Below, piece by piece: positions 9,889 through 22,214 of a DNA stretch of 64,000 nt. Source of the stretch: Oreohelix idahoensis (lineage: Eukaryota > Mollusca > Gastropoda > Stylommatophora > Oreohelicidae). The notes below the pieces were generated by a model. It saw nothing but the letters and a program-made list of their open reading frames with translations, was not told the origin of the DNA and did no database searches. The stretch is taken from assembly GCA_024509875.1 (NCBI GenBank), contig JAMPIV010005829.1, positions 124,001-188,000 on the forward strand. The letters are read 5' to 3'. A program made the translations under genes and the position numbers. How positions within the stretch are numbered: position 1 is the stretch's first letter; the number at the start of each line of letters is the position of its first letter.

Positions 9889-12245
9889 TGTGACGTACGT
9901 CTAGTTTGACAAGTGAATTTTCCCTGATTCGATGGATGATTAAAGGGACTTTAGCTTTTCATAACATTAGAACCCCTGAACATCAGTATTGTTGTAACTT
10001 TTCATCAATGAAGAGTAGCGGCTATGATCAAAGCAGTCAAAGACGATCCCCAGAACAGAGAAGCAGAAATTTAGCATCTCCGTGCGAACACTGAACCGTT
10101 CGCAAGACGGACACGAGCGGTCAGAAGAAAGCTTCTTGCAGACTTCGCACCTCTGTGGCAACCGGCAGGCTTGCCCGAAAGACTATGGAACTGGATAGAC
10201 GGAGCGCTCAGCGTAGCGGATACGATCTGAGGAATCAGGAAACTCACCGCGAACGAGGCTAGTCTCGCAGAAATTTCACATCCTCGAGCGAGCAGCCTGA
10301 GACGAACGAAGATCAGAAGCCAGTCGGGCCATCGCGGTTAGCATGGCGGCTAAATAACTTCGACTTGCCCTGGGATCTGAAGAGGCGCGAAATTTTCACA
10401 CGACCCATTTAACTTACATTCCTTTTAGATATATACAGAATCTGAAAAGGACAACTTTATCATTCGGTCTGACAGAATTTTAAGATTCACTAGCATATAG
10501 TTAAATTCCTGCTAGATTTCATCTAAATTGTTGGCTATTGGAGTGAAATTCTTTTTCTGTGCAGACGGTAATTTATACTTTAGCTTCGAGTGATCAGTGG
10601 TCTAGTTATTTCAATTTTGTTTCACTGGATTGTGGTGTAAATTTAAACTTATTAAATAAACCCATTTTCAAAGTTCTAGTGCAGACTAAATGTTACATCT
10701 ATAAGTTTATTTCCTAATACAATAGCCGCGTAAATTAATTTTGCACTGTTAAGGGAATTATAACTTTAATACAGTTTAGTTCTGTATAAATAGTTGTGCT
10801 TTTAACTATTAACCTCACGGGAGCGTTTCTTGTATTGATTAATTGTAGACGCGAATGCAGAAAATAGTCTAACTGTAAATGTATCGCTTTAGATCTTAAT
10901 ATGATTTTATCGCATTTCATGTTTTATCTTCTATACAGAATTGATCTTTCGACCTTGCATCCCAGCAATTAATTAATTATACACTGGGTCCTGCCAACTC
11001 AGTCGATTACTCCAGTGACTTATGAACATATTTGAAATTTAATCTTTGTGTCGATCCTGTTGGGATTCAGCTATCTGAAGTATACAGAAACAAAGCAAAC
11101 CCACAGATTGTTTTAAAATCCCTATTCATAAAGTCGCTTTATAGTTAACAAACTGGAAGAAGGACAGTTGCCAGTAGCAATATTTTACTCACTGCTCTAT
11201 TTGTGAAGAAGAACATAGATTTCCCTGACACTTTCTGTCAAGCATAATCATTGGATTTTACCACCCCGTAAAGAACTTACCTCAGTGTTTTGTAGTTTGT
11301 GACATTACGGCAAAAGAAAGTTATCTCCACCAGCTGTGCCAATTTTAGAAACCACACCATACCTCACACCTAGCCAAGTGCCTGTGCCATTCATTAGGAA
11401 CTTTTATCTAACAAAACAACAGTAGCCTTTACGCTTCACCGTCTGGCGATTTTTGAGACTATTAGCTATCAGCCCACCTCGTTAAATCTGGGGCCTGACA
11501 CAGAAGACATAAAAAGACAATTTCCATTGTTCTACGGTATTAGCTACGGTTGTAAAATTCCTAAAGTGCCAGAATTCACAACTTGGTAAGTCAGTGTGTG
11601 TGACTGTGTGTGCTGGCCAGCCCAAGCGTGTTTTTTTGAATGACAGGAGATTTATTAATCTTTTTTTTTTACCCTTATACTTAGTTCGACCTAGTATTAA
11701 GGTGTACTGTATTCAATTGTACGGGATTTCTCCTAGCGGGATTGTTTAACTGTGTTCATTCCCCCCTTCCGTAAAGTTTTGTTGAAAAAGGGAAACATTT
11801 GAGAACCCTAGCTTTTCCTCTACCCCCTTATCACTGTAACCCCTTGCCTCAGAGTAATAGATTTACCATTGGGTTTGTGACTTGATTTTATGATAATAAA
11901 AGTATTAAAACTTTATTAGCATTTTGTGTCGGCTGGCCCAAATCCAACATTCCTCATATTTGTTATTGTAGTCTGTATTCATGTACGTTGAGCGTCAGAA
12001 TCACCAAATCGGTGTGTGCGCCTGAGCGACTGGAACTGACAAACAATTGTTTGTTCAGAAGAGTGGTAAGAATAGTTTTGAGAGACAAATATTGTCGTAA
12101 TAAGAGACTGTCCTTACTCTTCCCAGCACTTGTGAATCTACTACCTCACTTTCCTAAATCCTTATTCTCACAGAGCCTTCACTATCATTCTACACTCTAA
12201 AGGGACCATTATCCATCAGAACTCTCTCAGAAAAAAACTACGACA
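9889..12245 (+). repeat. Solo LTR, copy A (2,357 bp)
   Basis: Starts TGTGACG and ends CTACGACA (TG...CA, as LTRs do), flanked by a perfect 5-bp duplication CCCAG (9884-9888 and 12246-12250). The whole length aligns, inverted and diverged, with 39732-42372. Shared landmarks include CATAACAT..ACCCCTGAA near the start, AAGATTCACTAGC, TGATCAGTGGTCTAG, ATCCCAGCA, CACCAAATCGGTGTG and CCCAGCAC near the end. A CpG-rich stretch at about 10080-10380 could be the promoter region. A conserved AATAAA-like signal near 11890 (also in copy B) is the only basis for the + orientation. No internal retrotransposon sequence adjoins it. Confidence 0.85.
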
Positions 12246-13434
12246 CCCAGTATTCACTGAATAAAGAAAAACACATATGAAATATTTTACATATTATGTA
12301 CTTAATATAACTTACGTTTTGAACTGCAAGCATAGAGCTTGACTTATCATTTAAACTTTCCCGTGAAATAAGTTATATAAAAAAATCAATCAACATGAAT
12401 TTGGAATACTTACGTATTCCGTCAACACTCATGAGGCATCTAGCATTTATAAGTTAGTTAGAAAAATTATTCTCGTCTGATTATTTAGTAGTAAAATTAA
12501 ATTCCTTAATAGCCGACTGAGTTTAAGCTAGAAATTATAATTTCTGTTTTCCACTGTAACTCGTCACTATAAAATAATACAGACTATATAAATTAAGCAC
12601 TCTGCACCAAATCTAACTAGTGAAATATGAAATACGCGATTATCACTTTAAACACTACACAAAATATTAGATACTTAATACATTTACCTCAACACAGAAC
12701 TACAGGTGGTCGCACAACTTTAGAATCATACGCTGATATATTTATTGAAGTCTAGAAGTTCGACAAAGTGTCAAAACAAACTGAGAAACTTCGCTATACA
12801 GCTTATTCTATTCACGAGCAACCTGTCTACTGCGAATTTTGAGGACTGAATGAAAATAAAGTTTAACATTCTGGTTATATCTATTACCAAACAAAGGGGT
12901 CCCAACTTATTTCGGAAAACGAAATAATCTCCCCTTCTCATTCTTAAACACCTTACATAAACTAGAAGACTACCATGAACTGACACTCGTGCGTTTTCAC
13001 ACCTCACGCTGACCAGGGCCAACAGTGAGTGCCTTGTCAGCTGGGATTTCCAGACAAATGTCTCAAACTGCGCCGAGGAGATGTCGGTTATTGCGCCTCA
13101 CCTAAGCTCTCAGCCGATGCAACTCGTTGTGGCAGGTGAAAATGCAGACAAAATGTCGCCTATAGGTCTGGCGAAAGCGAATATTCACAGTTTCGTCCAC
13201 TACGCAATAACCTCCCGAGCCTGGCATCTACGTAATAACATCACTAGTGCGTTTCTAAATGAGAACAGACACTCGGCGAAAGTTTGAATGGGAAAATAGT
13301 AATGTTTAAGTCGCAAACGAACGAATGCGAAAAATTACAAAAAGGATAAAAGAGTGATAATAAAATAGAGGACACGGGTGAAGAAAAGAAGAGTATATAG
13401 AGAATTTAATTATCATAACTCTCTGTGACAGAAC
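12246..13434. other. No gene seen; possible LTR remnant of the adjacent integrase fragment
   Basis: AT-rich to about 12760, then CpG-richer to about 13280. On the minus strand the integrase C-terminus (13490-13955) is followed by a purine-rich AAAAGGGGGA (complement of 13437-13446) and then TGTCACAGAGAG at 13434. That could be a polypurine tract and the start of a 3' LTR running leftwards. I cannot find the other LTR or its end. Confidence 0.4.
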
Positions 13435-13489
13435 GTCCCCCTTTTAAGATATGGAAGCACTCCATGTCTACGTTATGGAATTAAATTTC

Positions 13490-13950
13490 CTATATCCGTA
13501 GCTTCAGTGTGTCTGTCTTCTTCCCTCTCATCTCCCCCTCCATCTCTCTCCAATTCCTACTCAAGTCTACTCCCAAAGTTTCCTTTCTCTGGAATGTCTC
13601 CCATGCGCGCTTGAAAGAGCGTCGCCGCTTCTGACATTTTTGAAAGATTTCGTGTGTGTGCAGTGGAATTTCCCTGCCACTATCGTCATCTTCGTCAGTT
13701 TTGGCGATCGTCAGGAGATGGTCGGAGGTTGGCACCGGTCTTTCCAAGTATCTCTTTAACAGATTTAAATGGAAAACTTTCTCCTTTACTTGAATAGAGA
13801 TCTGGTAGTTAGCCTTAGAAATCTTTTTCAGGACGGTAAACGGCCCTTGCCATCCGATCCTCAGTTGGTTGTTTCCGGTAGGGAGTAACACCAAAACTTT
13901 CTCTCCTGCTTCCAGTTCTCTCTCTTTCGCGACTTTCCTGTATCGGTTAG

Positions 13951-13955
<5 letters not shown>
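13490..13955 (-). pseudogene. Gypsy integrase C-terminal (GPY/F) fragment
   Basis: Minus-strand fragment reading VLLPTGNNQLRIGWQGPFTV, then LKKISKANYQI and FHLNLLKRYLER. This is the GPY/F module at the C-terminus of Ty3/Gypsy integrases, a small beta-barrel that binds DNA. A charged tail of about 80 residues follows and ends at 13490. The upstream part (ERELEAGEKV-like) runs directly into the (AT)n tract at 13955, which cuts off the catalytic core. Relation to the other Gypsy fragments in the window is not established. Confidence 0.8.

Positions 13956-14036
<81 letters not shown>
13955..14036. repeat. (AT)n microsatellite
   Basis: About 82 bp of pure AT dinucleotide abutting the integrase fragment. 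Confidence 0.98.
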
Positions 14037-14039
<3 letters not shown>

Positions 14040-14054
14040 GATAGGAAGGTCGAG

Positions 14055-14310
14055 TGCCAAAAATCCGGTTTAGAAAATTTGCATAACTGGAAGTAACAGA
14101 CTATTTAATTTAACTAAAGGGAGATAATCTAGGACATGAATTTGTAAGCAAAGGGTGATAACTCACAATAGGGGGTCAATGAAATACGTGTGGCAGCAAT
14201 CCGGCTTTACAAATTTGCATAAGGTAATTAATTGAACAGGCTATTTAAGTTAACTTAGGGGGAGAAGAATCCATGACTTATATAATTATTTATCAAAGGG
14301 CGACTGTTCA
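14055..14310. repeat. Diverged tandem duplication, ~136-bp period
   Basis: AATCCGG at 14062 and 14198, AAATTTGCATAA, CTATTTAA(T/G)TTAACT(A/T)A and CAAAGGG(T/C)GA occur in the same order twice, about 136 bp apart. It is noncoding as far as I can see. Confidence 0.75.
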
Positions 14311-15070
14311 TTAACAGAAGTGTTTTTATGTCCCTTGAGGGATAAAGTACGCAAGTTTGGAGGTTGGTTTTTCGGGTTAGGTGAACGAAGTTAAGCTTGC
14401 ACGGGATTTCGTAGGAGCAAGTGAATTATTCATGAGAAAGTTTGATCTAGAAACTTCGTAAATAATTGTAATGGTAAATCGGGGTTCTAGTTTTAGTCAA
14501 TGCAGATCTAGACGCGTTAAGCGTAGGTTGAGAAATATGGGTTCTCTCCCAAGTGTGTAAGACAGTATTTATTTTATATGTGTCGGGCACAGTCGTGAGT
14601 TACCATCGCGTGAGAAGGCCATCGGTCTGGCCTGCTTCTGTGCTCACAGAAAAGACTTAGCTACTCACGTAGACGCTCGACCGCCCACATGTCACATTCA
14701 TACATGTCAGTTTGTTTCATGAGTATTTCTGAGGACCAGAGACAGTGTTCCCAACTCAAGATTTATGATGCATATTCAAGATGACAAGACGACCAGGTAT
14801 GTCAAGTCTAGAAAACTAGATAAACTGTTTAGAATAATGGGAAGAACAAAAGGCAGCAGCTAGCCATGAGAAGTGTGAAACAATAGACAATGGTCGAAAT
14901 AGTCATCCCTGGTAGCAGACCAGTCGTTTTCCAACAGATACACCAAGTAGTCACACTAAGCCTCGAAAATTCAAGAAGATAGAAGTACAGCAGAGACAAC
15001 GTAGAACAGAATTAGGAACAACGAGTACTAAGATAAATGCTACGACAAGAAGCTTTAAATGACAACAGGA
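14311..15070. other. No gene seen
   Basis: About 760 bp with stops in all frames and no recognisable repeat. It forms the left flank of the large LINE. Confidence 0.5.
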
Positions 15071-15117
15071 GTTCTCAAGTCTTCTTCTTCTTCTTCTTGC
15101 GATCGCATCTTTGATGA

Positions 15118-18100
15118 TTACACCGTCAGACGAGTTCTCATGATGAATTCGACTGTTGTTTGAAGTTCCTCTTTAACTCCATATAGCTTTGAGTTTAGTG
15201 TTGAGTCATTCGGCCAGTATATCTTTCTTAACTGGTCATACAGAGGACAGTCCTGTAGAACATGCTCAGCAGTTTGTTCGTTTAATCCACATGTGCACAG
15301 TGGTGAAGCAGACAATCGTAGCTTGTGCATGTGTTTATTCAGTTTGTTATGCCCTGTCCTGAGTCGAAAAATAGTTATCTGTCCCTGTCGGTCGAGAGTG
15401 TGATAGTCGTCTTTGGGTTGGTTCTGTTCTCTTCTGATAGTCTGGATAGCTCTCTTTTTCTCAAAGTATGTGACTTCATTATCTTCTTGTTCACATTCTC
15501 CTCCCTTTTTTTGCAAGTTTATCTGCCTTTTCATTTCCGGGTACACCACAATGAGATGGTACCCACTGAAGTATGGTTCTCTTTTTGGCAGCTACCTTGT
15601 TTAGTTCATTTCTCAGATGCAGGAGTTTACCACCCTTGAGAGCTTGCAGGACAGACAGTGCATCTGTGAGGATGACTACCTGGTGGCAGTCAGAGTTGGT
15701 GTTATAAATCATATTTGCAGCTTGCTCTAGAGCTTGAACCTCAGCTGTATAGTTTGGAACAGAATTTACCAGTGGGAATGTGCCTAGTCTCATAGTGGTT
15801 GTCAGGATATGAGATAAAGATACCGGCACCTCCATTCCTAACAGCATTAGTTGCTGATCCATCTGTATAGGCATGTATCCATGATTGATCGGGATAGCTT
15901 TCTTGGATCATACTCAATGTAGCAGTTCGTTTTTGCAGATCATTATACTCACATCCACTTGTGAGACCACTGACTGATGTATTAATTTGGAGGGCACTGC
16001 TGGCCTGCTCCCATGGTACAGGGTATAGGGTGGGCTTCAGTGGTGTTGTCTTCATGGATAGGTCTTCTTGATGCTGTCTTATAAGTCTTTTCCCCCGATG
16101 CACAAAGCTGCTACGCTTTAGACGTCCGAATGCCAGATCATCTAGTCTTGCCTTCATTGGGTGCATTGGCATACTGTTGTACTTTTCCATCTGGATCATG
16201 GTTTTTGTGTCTCTTCTATGGGACAATGTCTGTAATCCAGCAACCTTCTGCATCTCTGTTATTGGTGTAGTTTTCATGGCTCCTGTAATGAGCCTGAGAG
16301 CTTGATTTTGCACCTTGTCCAAAGACTGCAGATGTGAGTTAGCAGCTGATGACCATGCTGCTGAGCTAAACTCTAAGTGTGGTCTTATTACTCCATTATA
16401 AATCTTCTTTAGATTTCGTTCATTTGCTCCCCAGTTGGTACCTGCTAATTTTCTGAGTATGCCTAGTCGTCTTCGGGCCTTTCCTTCTGCGTTTTCAATA
16501 TGCTTATTCCATGTAAGCCTTTGGTCAAATGTCACCCCAAGATAGGTGGGGTAGCTTTCTTCCTTGATCACGGTTGTCCCTAGGTGTATGTTAGCTGATT
16601 TGTCCTTGGGGGCGAGGGAGAACAGTGTTGTGGAGGTTTTGTCTGTGTTTATTGTGATAAGCCATTTCTCTGCCCATGACACTAGCATGTCTGCTGCCCG
16701 CTGCATTCTATAATTTGCTGTGGTGACATTTTCATCAGTGCACCAGAGTACTAGGTCATCTGCATATAAGGCAGCTTTAACTCCTGCAGGGAGATCTTTC
16801 ACCAGGTCATTGATGTAAACAAGGAAGAGTGTTGGGGAAACTACTCCTCCTTGAGGTACCCCCTGATGGAGCAACACTTTTCTGCTCTGCAGACCGTCAA
16901 GAGTGACTCTAGTTCTCCTGTTATGCAAGTATGACTGGATCCATTTCATCATGTTGCCTTGGATTCCACTTCTCCTAAGTTTTGCAATGAGGCCATCTTT
17001 CCACACCTTGTCAAAGGCCTGCTTGAAGTCGACCCAGATCGTTTAGGACCTTTTTCTTCTCCTGGAAGGCATCTTCTATTGCTTGAGACAAGTAAGTAAC
17101 TTGGTCTTCTATACTGTAGCATTCTCTAAATCCAGCTTGTTCCGGCACCAGGATCTGCTCAGACTCTAAATACCATTTCAATCTGTGGTTGACTATTCGC
17201 TCCATAGTCTTCCCAACACAGCTTGTGAGACTGATTGGCCGGTAACTTGCAGCCTCGGTCTTACATTTCCCTTTCTTTAGTATGGGTATTGTGATGGCTT
17301 CTCTCCATACTTGGGGTACCGTTCCTTTCAACCAGCTGTGGTTGAATATCTCAAGCAGTTTTGTCTTTGCTGCTGAGCTCAGATTTACTAGCATATCGTT
17401 GCTGATTTTGTCTGGGCCGGGTGACTTTTGAAACTTAAGCTTGGAAATAGCCTTCTGTAGTTCTCCTAGTGTGATGGGTTCCCTCATTGGGGCAGGAGTA
17501 TCTGTCTGTCCCATAGTTGCCAGTATTTCTTTTCTTATCTCTCTCTGATGATCTATGTTAATGGGTAAGTTGCTTTCTGAACTGTATCTTCTAGCAAACA
17601 AGTCTGCAGCTTGTTTTCCTCTGAAAAGTTTGCCACCTTCATCCAATGTGATAGTCTGCCTAGGTGAGCAACGCTCTTCATTTAGAGACTTGACTAATCT
17701 CCAAAGTTTCCTGCCGTCTTTCTCAAGGTTCAGCGATGCCGTTTTAGTTCTCCAGCTTTTCCGTTTTTCTTCTAGCTTTGTTCTCTGAAACTCTGCTACA
17801 GCCTTTTTCCATTTGTTGTGAGTTTCAGTGAAGGCTGAGACTCTGCGTCCTTTCTAGCCCTGTCCATGGCTTCCTGATGTTCTTGGAGTGTGCTGGACCA
17901 GTATGGTATGTAGTTACGCCGGCATCCTTTGGGAATGGTTTCTTTTGCAGCTTGTAGTATGCATCTGTTGAAGTCTTTTACCACTTCATTAATGTCTCTG
18001 TTCTGTACCTTGAGGGTAGACAGCAGCGTGTTCACCTGATGCCTGAATAAACCCCAGTTGGCTTTTTTTGTAGTTCCATCTTGTAATGGCTGGGCCTGTA

Positions 18101-18974
18101 CTGAGAGTTGCACTCTGGACAGTAAGAAAGATTGGGCGATGGTCGCTTCCCCCTAGTTGGTCTCCTACTTCTCTACTAATAGATCCAGCTATATCTGGTG
18201 TGGAGAAGGCAAGATCTGGTGTTGAAGTTGTGTGCCATCCTCTGGAGTAGAAGGTAGGAGTATCTGTGGCATTATTGACTAGGATTAGGGAGTGATCATC
18301 TTGCCAAGTTTCAACCTCTTCACCTCTGTGATCCAGATGGTTATAGCCCCAGCTCTGGGAGTGGCTATTAAAGTCTCCAACTGCTATAAAGTTGGTGGCT
18401 GGTACCTGTATAGAGCTGAGACTCAGGGGTTTGTTGTTCGGACAGTAATAGTTCAGGAGTTCTATTTCCATCTTGTCTACCTTATCTGCAACAGCTGATA
18501 TTCTGCTCCATCCATGAAGGTTTTCCTTTCGTGTGCAGGAATGTTATTCCTTACAAGAGTAAGTACTCCTCCTTTTCGTCTATCTTTTCTGTCGGATCTG
18601 AAGCATTGATATCCCCTTATTTTAAAGGTTTGATCTGCTTTCAAGTGAGTCTCTTGGATACAGCAAACACTGACTTGCTTCTCATACAAGATGTTTTCCA
18701 GCTCTGTCTTTTTGCTGTATCCAGCCTGCTTGCTGTTCACTCCCTCTGCATTCCAGTGCATCATGACAAGTGGTACTCTGGGTTTCTCTTTTTCTGTTTT
18801 GTTTTGGTCAGTAGTTCTCCTCCGCCGTCTGCTGACTCCACAAGACGGTCTAGAGGGTCCTCCAGTAGCTGAGGGTGGGCTCTGTCGAGGCTCAGAGCCC
18901 GGCACTGCACCTGCCTGGTGGAGCTCCACAGGGCGAGCACCAGTACGAGATTTATTTGACGGTGTACTCTCCAT
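15118..18974 (-). pseudogene. LINE A ORF2: endonuclease, reverse transcriptase, RNase H
   Basis: Endonuclease: MHWNAEGV, CCIQETHLKADQTF, AVGDFNSHSQSWG and GGSDHRPIFLTV (about 18000-18760). Reverse transcriptase: FQKSPGPDKISNDML, ASYRPISLTSCVGKTMERI, LVPEQAGFRE, GVPQGGVVSPTLFL and the catalytic ALYADDLVLWC (about 16760-17460). RNase H: HAYTDGSATNA, AEVQALEQAA, ILTDALSVLQAL and LQWVPSHCGVPGNEKADKLA, so the acidic catalytic set D-E-D and the terminal H/E-A-D motif are present. The tail has CTCGLNEQTAEHVLQDCPLY, a zinc-binding-type motif seen at the end of related proteins. The frame shifts at least near 18470, 18060-18110, 17650-17790, 17040, 15760 and 15510, so no intact protein is possible. 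Confidence 0.9.
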
Positions 18975-20512
18975 AGAAAAAAAAAAAAAGCGAGTTGCGT
19001 GATACTGTGGTTTCCGGTGCGCCTTCTGGCCCAGTATCTATGACTTTAGCACCTGTTTTTTCAACGGGAGAGTGGGCTCATCCCTAATCTGTTTATGTTC
19101 CCAGTAGTAGACTATTCGCAAGCAGCCTGGGGGTGTCACTGCTCTGCGCGGACCTTGTTTACCGAGGCGGCGTCCGAGCTCGTATGGTGAAAATATGGTT
19201 GCATTATCTTCAAAAATAGCCCTGTCTTTCCTGCCATCCTGCAACTTTGAGTTAGGGAGTTCTGAGCTCCAGTCTCTTTCCCAGGCATTTTATCCTGGCC
19301 TGGCACGCATACAGAGGACCCCACTTCTGGTTCTAAGTTAGCAGTTGGGGACAGGTGGGGTAGCACACTGTGCATTCCCCGTCATCCAGGGGGCTCTCCA
19401 ACTATGCAGAGCTTGCACAATGCTGTGCTCTGGTTCTGGGCTCACCCAAGGAATCCTCACGTCCTGCACAGAGCCACTTCCAGATACCCACCACCTGCCA
19501 ACCCCCCATTGTAGAAATCTCCTGCATGCGGCCATCCAGTCAAGAGCCAGTATTAAGTCTGGTGCCCAAGTGATTCCCCCCAAGCTCAGTGTGCAATGCT
19601 GGGTTCTCATCATGCTGCAACACAGGGGGGATTGTGATGCTCAGCCATCTCTCTCAACTCTGCACCGATAAATGGCATCGGGGACTTAACTGTGTCTCAG
19701 TACTGGGAGGCCCCGTTTCCGGGTACACCACACACAGCCAGTTGAGGCAACGGTCGCCGTGGGCGTGTCTTCAGTGGGGAAGTTGTGGAGTCTTCCTGTC
19801 CATTTTCTTGCACATCCTAACACTGCCCGCAAGACATCGGAGGTTTGGAGAGTGGCCTTCTCTGCTTTTTTGAGCCGGGGTGGGCTCCCCGGGCAAGTCT
19901 CGATGGGGATCGGGACGTGTCCACGCGCCAGTGGGCCCAGCATCGGCCGCATCTGTTGGAGGACTTGCTCTGCCAGGTTTGAGTTAGTAAATTCCAACTT
20001 TGTCATCTTCTTGGCATTGTGATGCTGGGGTGCCTGTGGATTTCCTAACGCCCCGGGTAGAAGCCAGAAGTGTACTGTGCCAGCTCTGGGGGAGATAAAG
20101 GGGGTGTTTCTGCGTCTCCTTGTGATACGTAGCCAAGGTAGGGCTCACAGTGCTCTTTCCCCGCCACCAAATTGCCTGCTGGTTACGCCGATTTCTCCGA
20201 GGCTCTAGGCATGTGACCAAGAGTTGAAGGCAATAGGATCGTCACGTCCTGAGTCTCTGTGCCTGTACGATGGGTTCCGATCTTCAGGGAGCAGTCCACA
20301 CTCGTTCCCACTCCCAAGACTTGTTCAGTATCCATCTGGCTCCTTCCCACCCACAGAGGGCGTGTACGGTGTAGTGCACCGGTTTTATTATCGAGGTTTG
20401 CTCCTCTAGATCCGTTGTGTTTAGCCTGAGGATTCGCACCCTCAGTTACCAGGACTACCTCGAGGAGGGTGTGGCTCTTCACCACGCACAACGATCTTGG
20501 GGTATGAGAGGT
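18975..20512 (-). pseudogene. LINE A 5' region with decayed ORF1
   Basis: Lies between the ORF2 start and the 5' target duplication and is GC-richer than the flanks, as expected for an ORF1. Overlapping minus-strand open pieces occur in alternating frames (19338-19613, 19686-20006, 19984-20220, 20183-20491), consistent with a frameshifted reading frame. One piece reads TKLEFTNSNLAEQVLQQMRP. I could not trace a CCHC zinc knuckle of the sort I-clade ORF1 usually carries. The assignment to ORF1 rests on position, not motif. Confidence 0.5.
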
Positions 20513-20523
20513 GTTCTCAAGTC

Positions 20524-20890
20524 ATAACCACTGTTAAGGGGTTGTTGCTATTGTCAGGATTAATGACGTTGTACACTTCAATCTTTGGCATGAGACAGGA
20601 TTGATACTGACATAGTGAACGATACATTGCCCCCTGCGTGGATTCATGTTCATCTTGCATTAAAATTATATTATCTTCATCATATTCGTTGCTAACTTTA
20701 TTTTTGTTTCATTATTATTGAGAGTTCTGTATTATGTTATATTAATATTATGTTTGATCTAGTTGCGTATTCAAATGTATCTACTCTGTATTTTGAAGAC
20801 GGTGACAACATGTAGATTTGAATGACATTTCAAAGACACTCCAACGGTTAGACTCCAACGAATGTCATCAACTGAAGAAAGCACGGTCGT
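20524..20890. other. No gene seen between two LINEs
   Basis: About 370 bp. Near 20872-20896 lies CTGAAGAAAGCACGGTCGT followed by AAACGAC, an echo of 3' ends seen in several retroelements, with the short palindrome GTCGTAAACGAC. It is too little to assign. Confidence 0.4.
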
Positions 20891-20903
20891 AAACGACTGA
20901 TAT

Positions 20904-22214
20904 TTTCTTCTTCTTCGTTCACCCTCAGATGTCAACTTGAATAAGTTCAAAGAAAGCAGTGGTCAGCCTGAGGCTGTTGATATCTCCGTAGATGATTTTC
21001 TCCAGGAATGGTACTGGTGATGGCCATATGCGTTGTCTCTGTTCCTCATATGTTTGGCACCTTTGCAGCAGATGTTCGGCAGTCATTTTATCGGTGCCAC
21101 AGTCACACTCATCAGTAGTTCCTATGTTCAATTTGCTTAATAGATGGTATCTCAATCTGTTATGACCTGTGCGAAGTCTGAAGATTACCACTTGTTCACT
21201 TCTGCTGAGCTGGTAATACGGATCATTTTTTGTGTGGCCTGGATGCTCTTCTTCCCACTTGTGCCTGTACCTGCGCTTGATAAAACTCTTGGCCTCCTCA
21301 TAAGTTATGTTTGTGTCAAGTTGAGGAAGCTTTCCCCGTTCCTTTGCCAATCTATCAGCCTCTTCATTTCCAGGGATGTTGCAGTGATAAGGGATCCACT
21401 GTATCCCGACTCTTTTGTATTGCTGACATAGTCTGTGAAGTGTTACTCTTAGGTCATCCAGTTCAGTATTACTTTGACTTTTCAGCGTTGTAATCACTGA
21501 CAGTGCATCTGAGAAGATAGCTACTGGTCTCTCTGAGCTTTCTTCTGTCATTAGAATTTCTGATGCAGTTTTTAGGGCCTCTGCCTCTGCTCTGACGTTA
21601 CTTGAAAATTTCCCTGTTGCGACTGCTATCTTTTTTTGTGTGCCATTGCTTAAGCTTAAGAAGCCTCCTCCACCCCCGTCTTCTGTTGCATTAGTTGCTG
21701 ATCCATTTGTATATGCATGGATCCAGGTGTTGTTTGGGTAATGTTTCTCTATATATTTTGTGGTTAGGACTCTCCTTTCTAGTTCATTTTGGCTGTTCTT
21801 TCTCTCAATACCAGGAACGTTTTCTATCATTTCAGGGAAGCACTGTTGTTTCCAGATTGGTAGCTTGTGTGCAGTACATATTGGCGTAGCTGTTGATATT
21901 GCGTTTATGGGGTCTGCTCTCATCTTTGTTTTGACTGTCTCTACAAAGTTGCTTCGCTTCAGTCTTCCCCTTCCAAGTCCATTTATTCTCTGGTGCATTG
22001 GGTGGTCTATCAGCCTCCTAAACTTCTCGGCTTGTTGCTGTCTCTTCTATCCTCCATAGGATGGAGGTGAGTAATCTTTTAAAACTCGTCAATGAGTGTT
22101 GACTTCATGCCCCCTGTTGTGATTCTCAATGCTTGGTTTTGGGTATTGTTTATTTTGTCAAAGTTCGACTTAGCTGCCGTTGACCATGCTGCAATGCCAT
22201 ATTCTAAACCCACT
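20904..22214 (-). mobile_element. LINE B, 3' half of a split I/Nimb-like LINE
   Basis: Begins with a TTC-rich 3' tail next to the target duplication AAACGACTGATAT (20891-20903). The same 13 bp recurs at 29384-29396, right beside the 5' end of the LINE half at 28374-29383. The coding part stops on the right at the residues just before GLEYGIAAWSTAA. The other half stops just after WGADERVLKKLYTG, and in LINE A those two peptides are adjacent. So these are the two halves of one insertion, separated by later DNA at about 22215-28373. Confidence 0.88.
20925..22205 (-). pseudogene. LINE ORF2 C-terminal half: RT thumb, RNase H, Cys motif
   Basis: From the N-terminal side: LEYGIAAWSTAAKSNFDKI and NTQNQALRITTGGMKSTLI (22085-22205), a short break near 22040-22080, then a 357-codon open frame at 20925-21998. 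That frame holds HAYTNGSATNATEDGGGGGF (the first RNase H acid is Asn in place of Asp), AEAEALKTASEIL, IFSDALSVITTL, IQWIPYHCNIPGNEEADRLA and CDCGTDKMTAEHLLQRC. The D-to-N change at the first catalytic position would abolish RNase H activity. About 1.0-1.1 kb of this half is well conserved to LINE A in motif order. Confidence 0.88.

Larger units (their letters stand above)
15082..20512 (-). mobile_element. Full-length I/Nimb-like LINE with RNase H (LINE A)
   Basis: 5,431-bp minus-strand non-LTR retrotransposon between perfect 11-bp target duplications GTTCTCAAGTC (15071-15081 and 20513-20523). The 3' end is a (GAA)n-type tail, seen as TTC repeats at 15082-15098. ORF2 encodes, in order, an APE-type endonuclease, reverse transcriptase, an RNase H domain and a terminal Cys-rich motif. 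That combination is typical of the I superfamily (I, Nimb and related clades). A 1.5-kb GC-richer 5' part (18975-20512) should hold the 5' UTR and ORF1 but is badly frameshifted. Full length plus many frameshifts means an old complete insertion, not an active copy. Confidence 0.9.

Noticed and set aside
15325..15639. Plus-strand open frames across LINE A, B and D
   Set aside because: Antisense shadows of the RT and RNase H coding on the minus strand.
20872..20896. Penelope-like or ribozyme-like 3' motif (CTGAAGAAAGCACGG...AAACGAC)
   Set aside because: The core CTGATGA is altered and no associated coding or stem set is visible; AAACGAC is explained by the LINE TSD.
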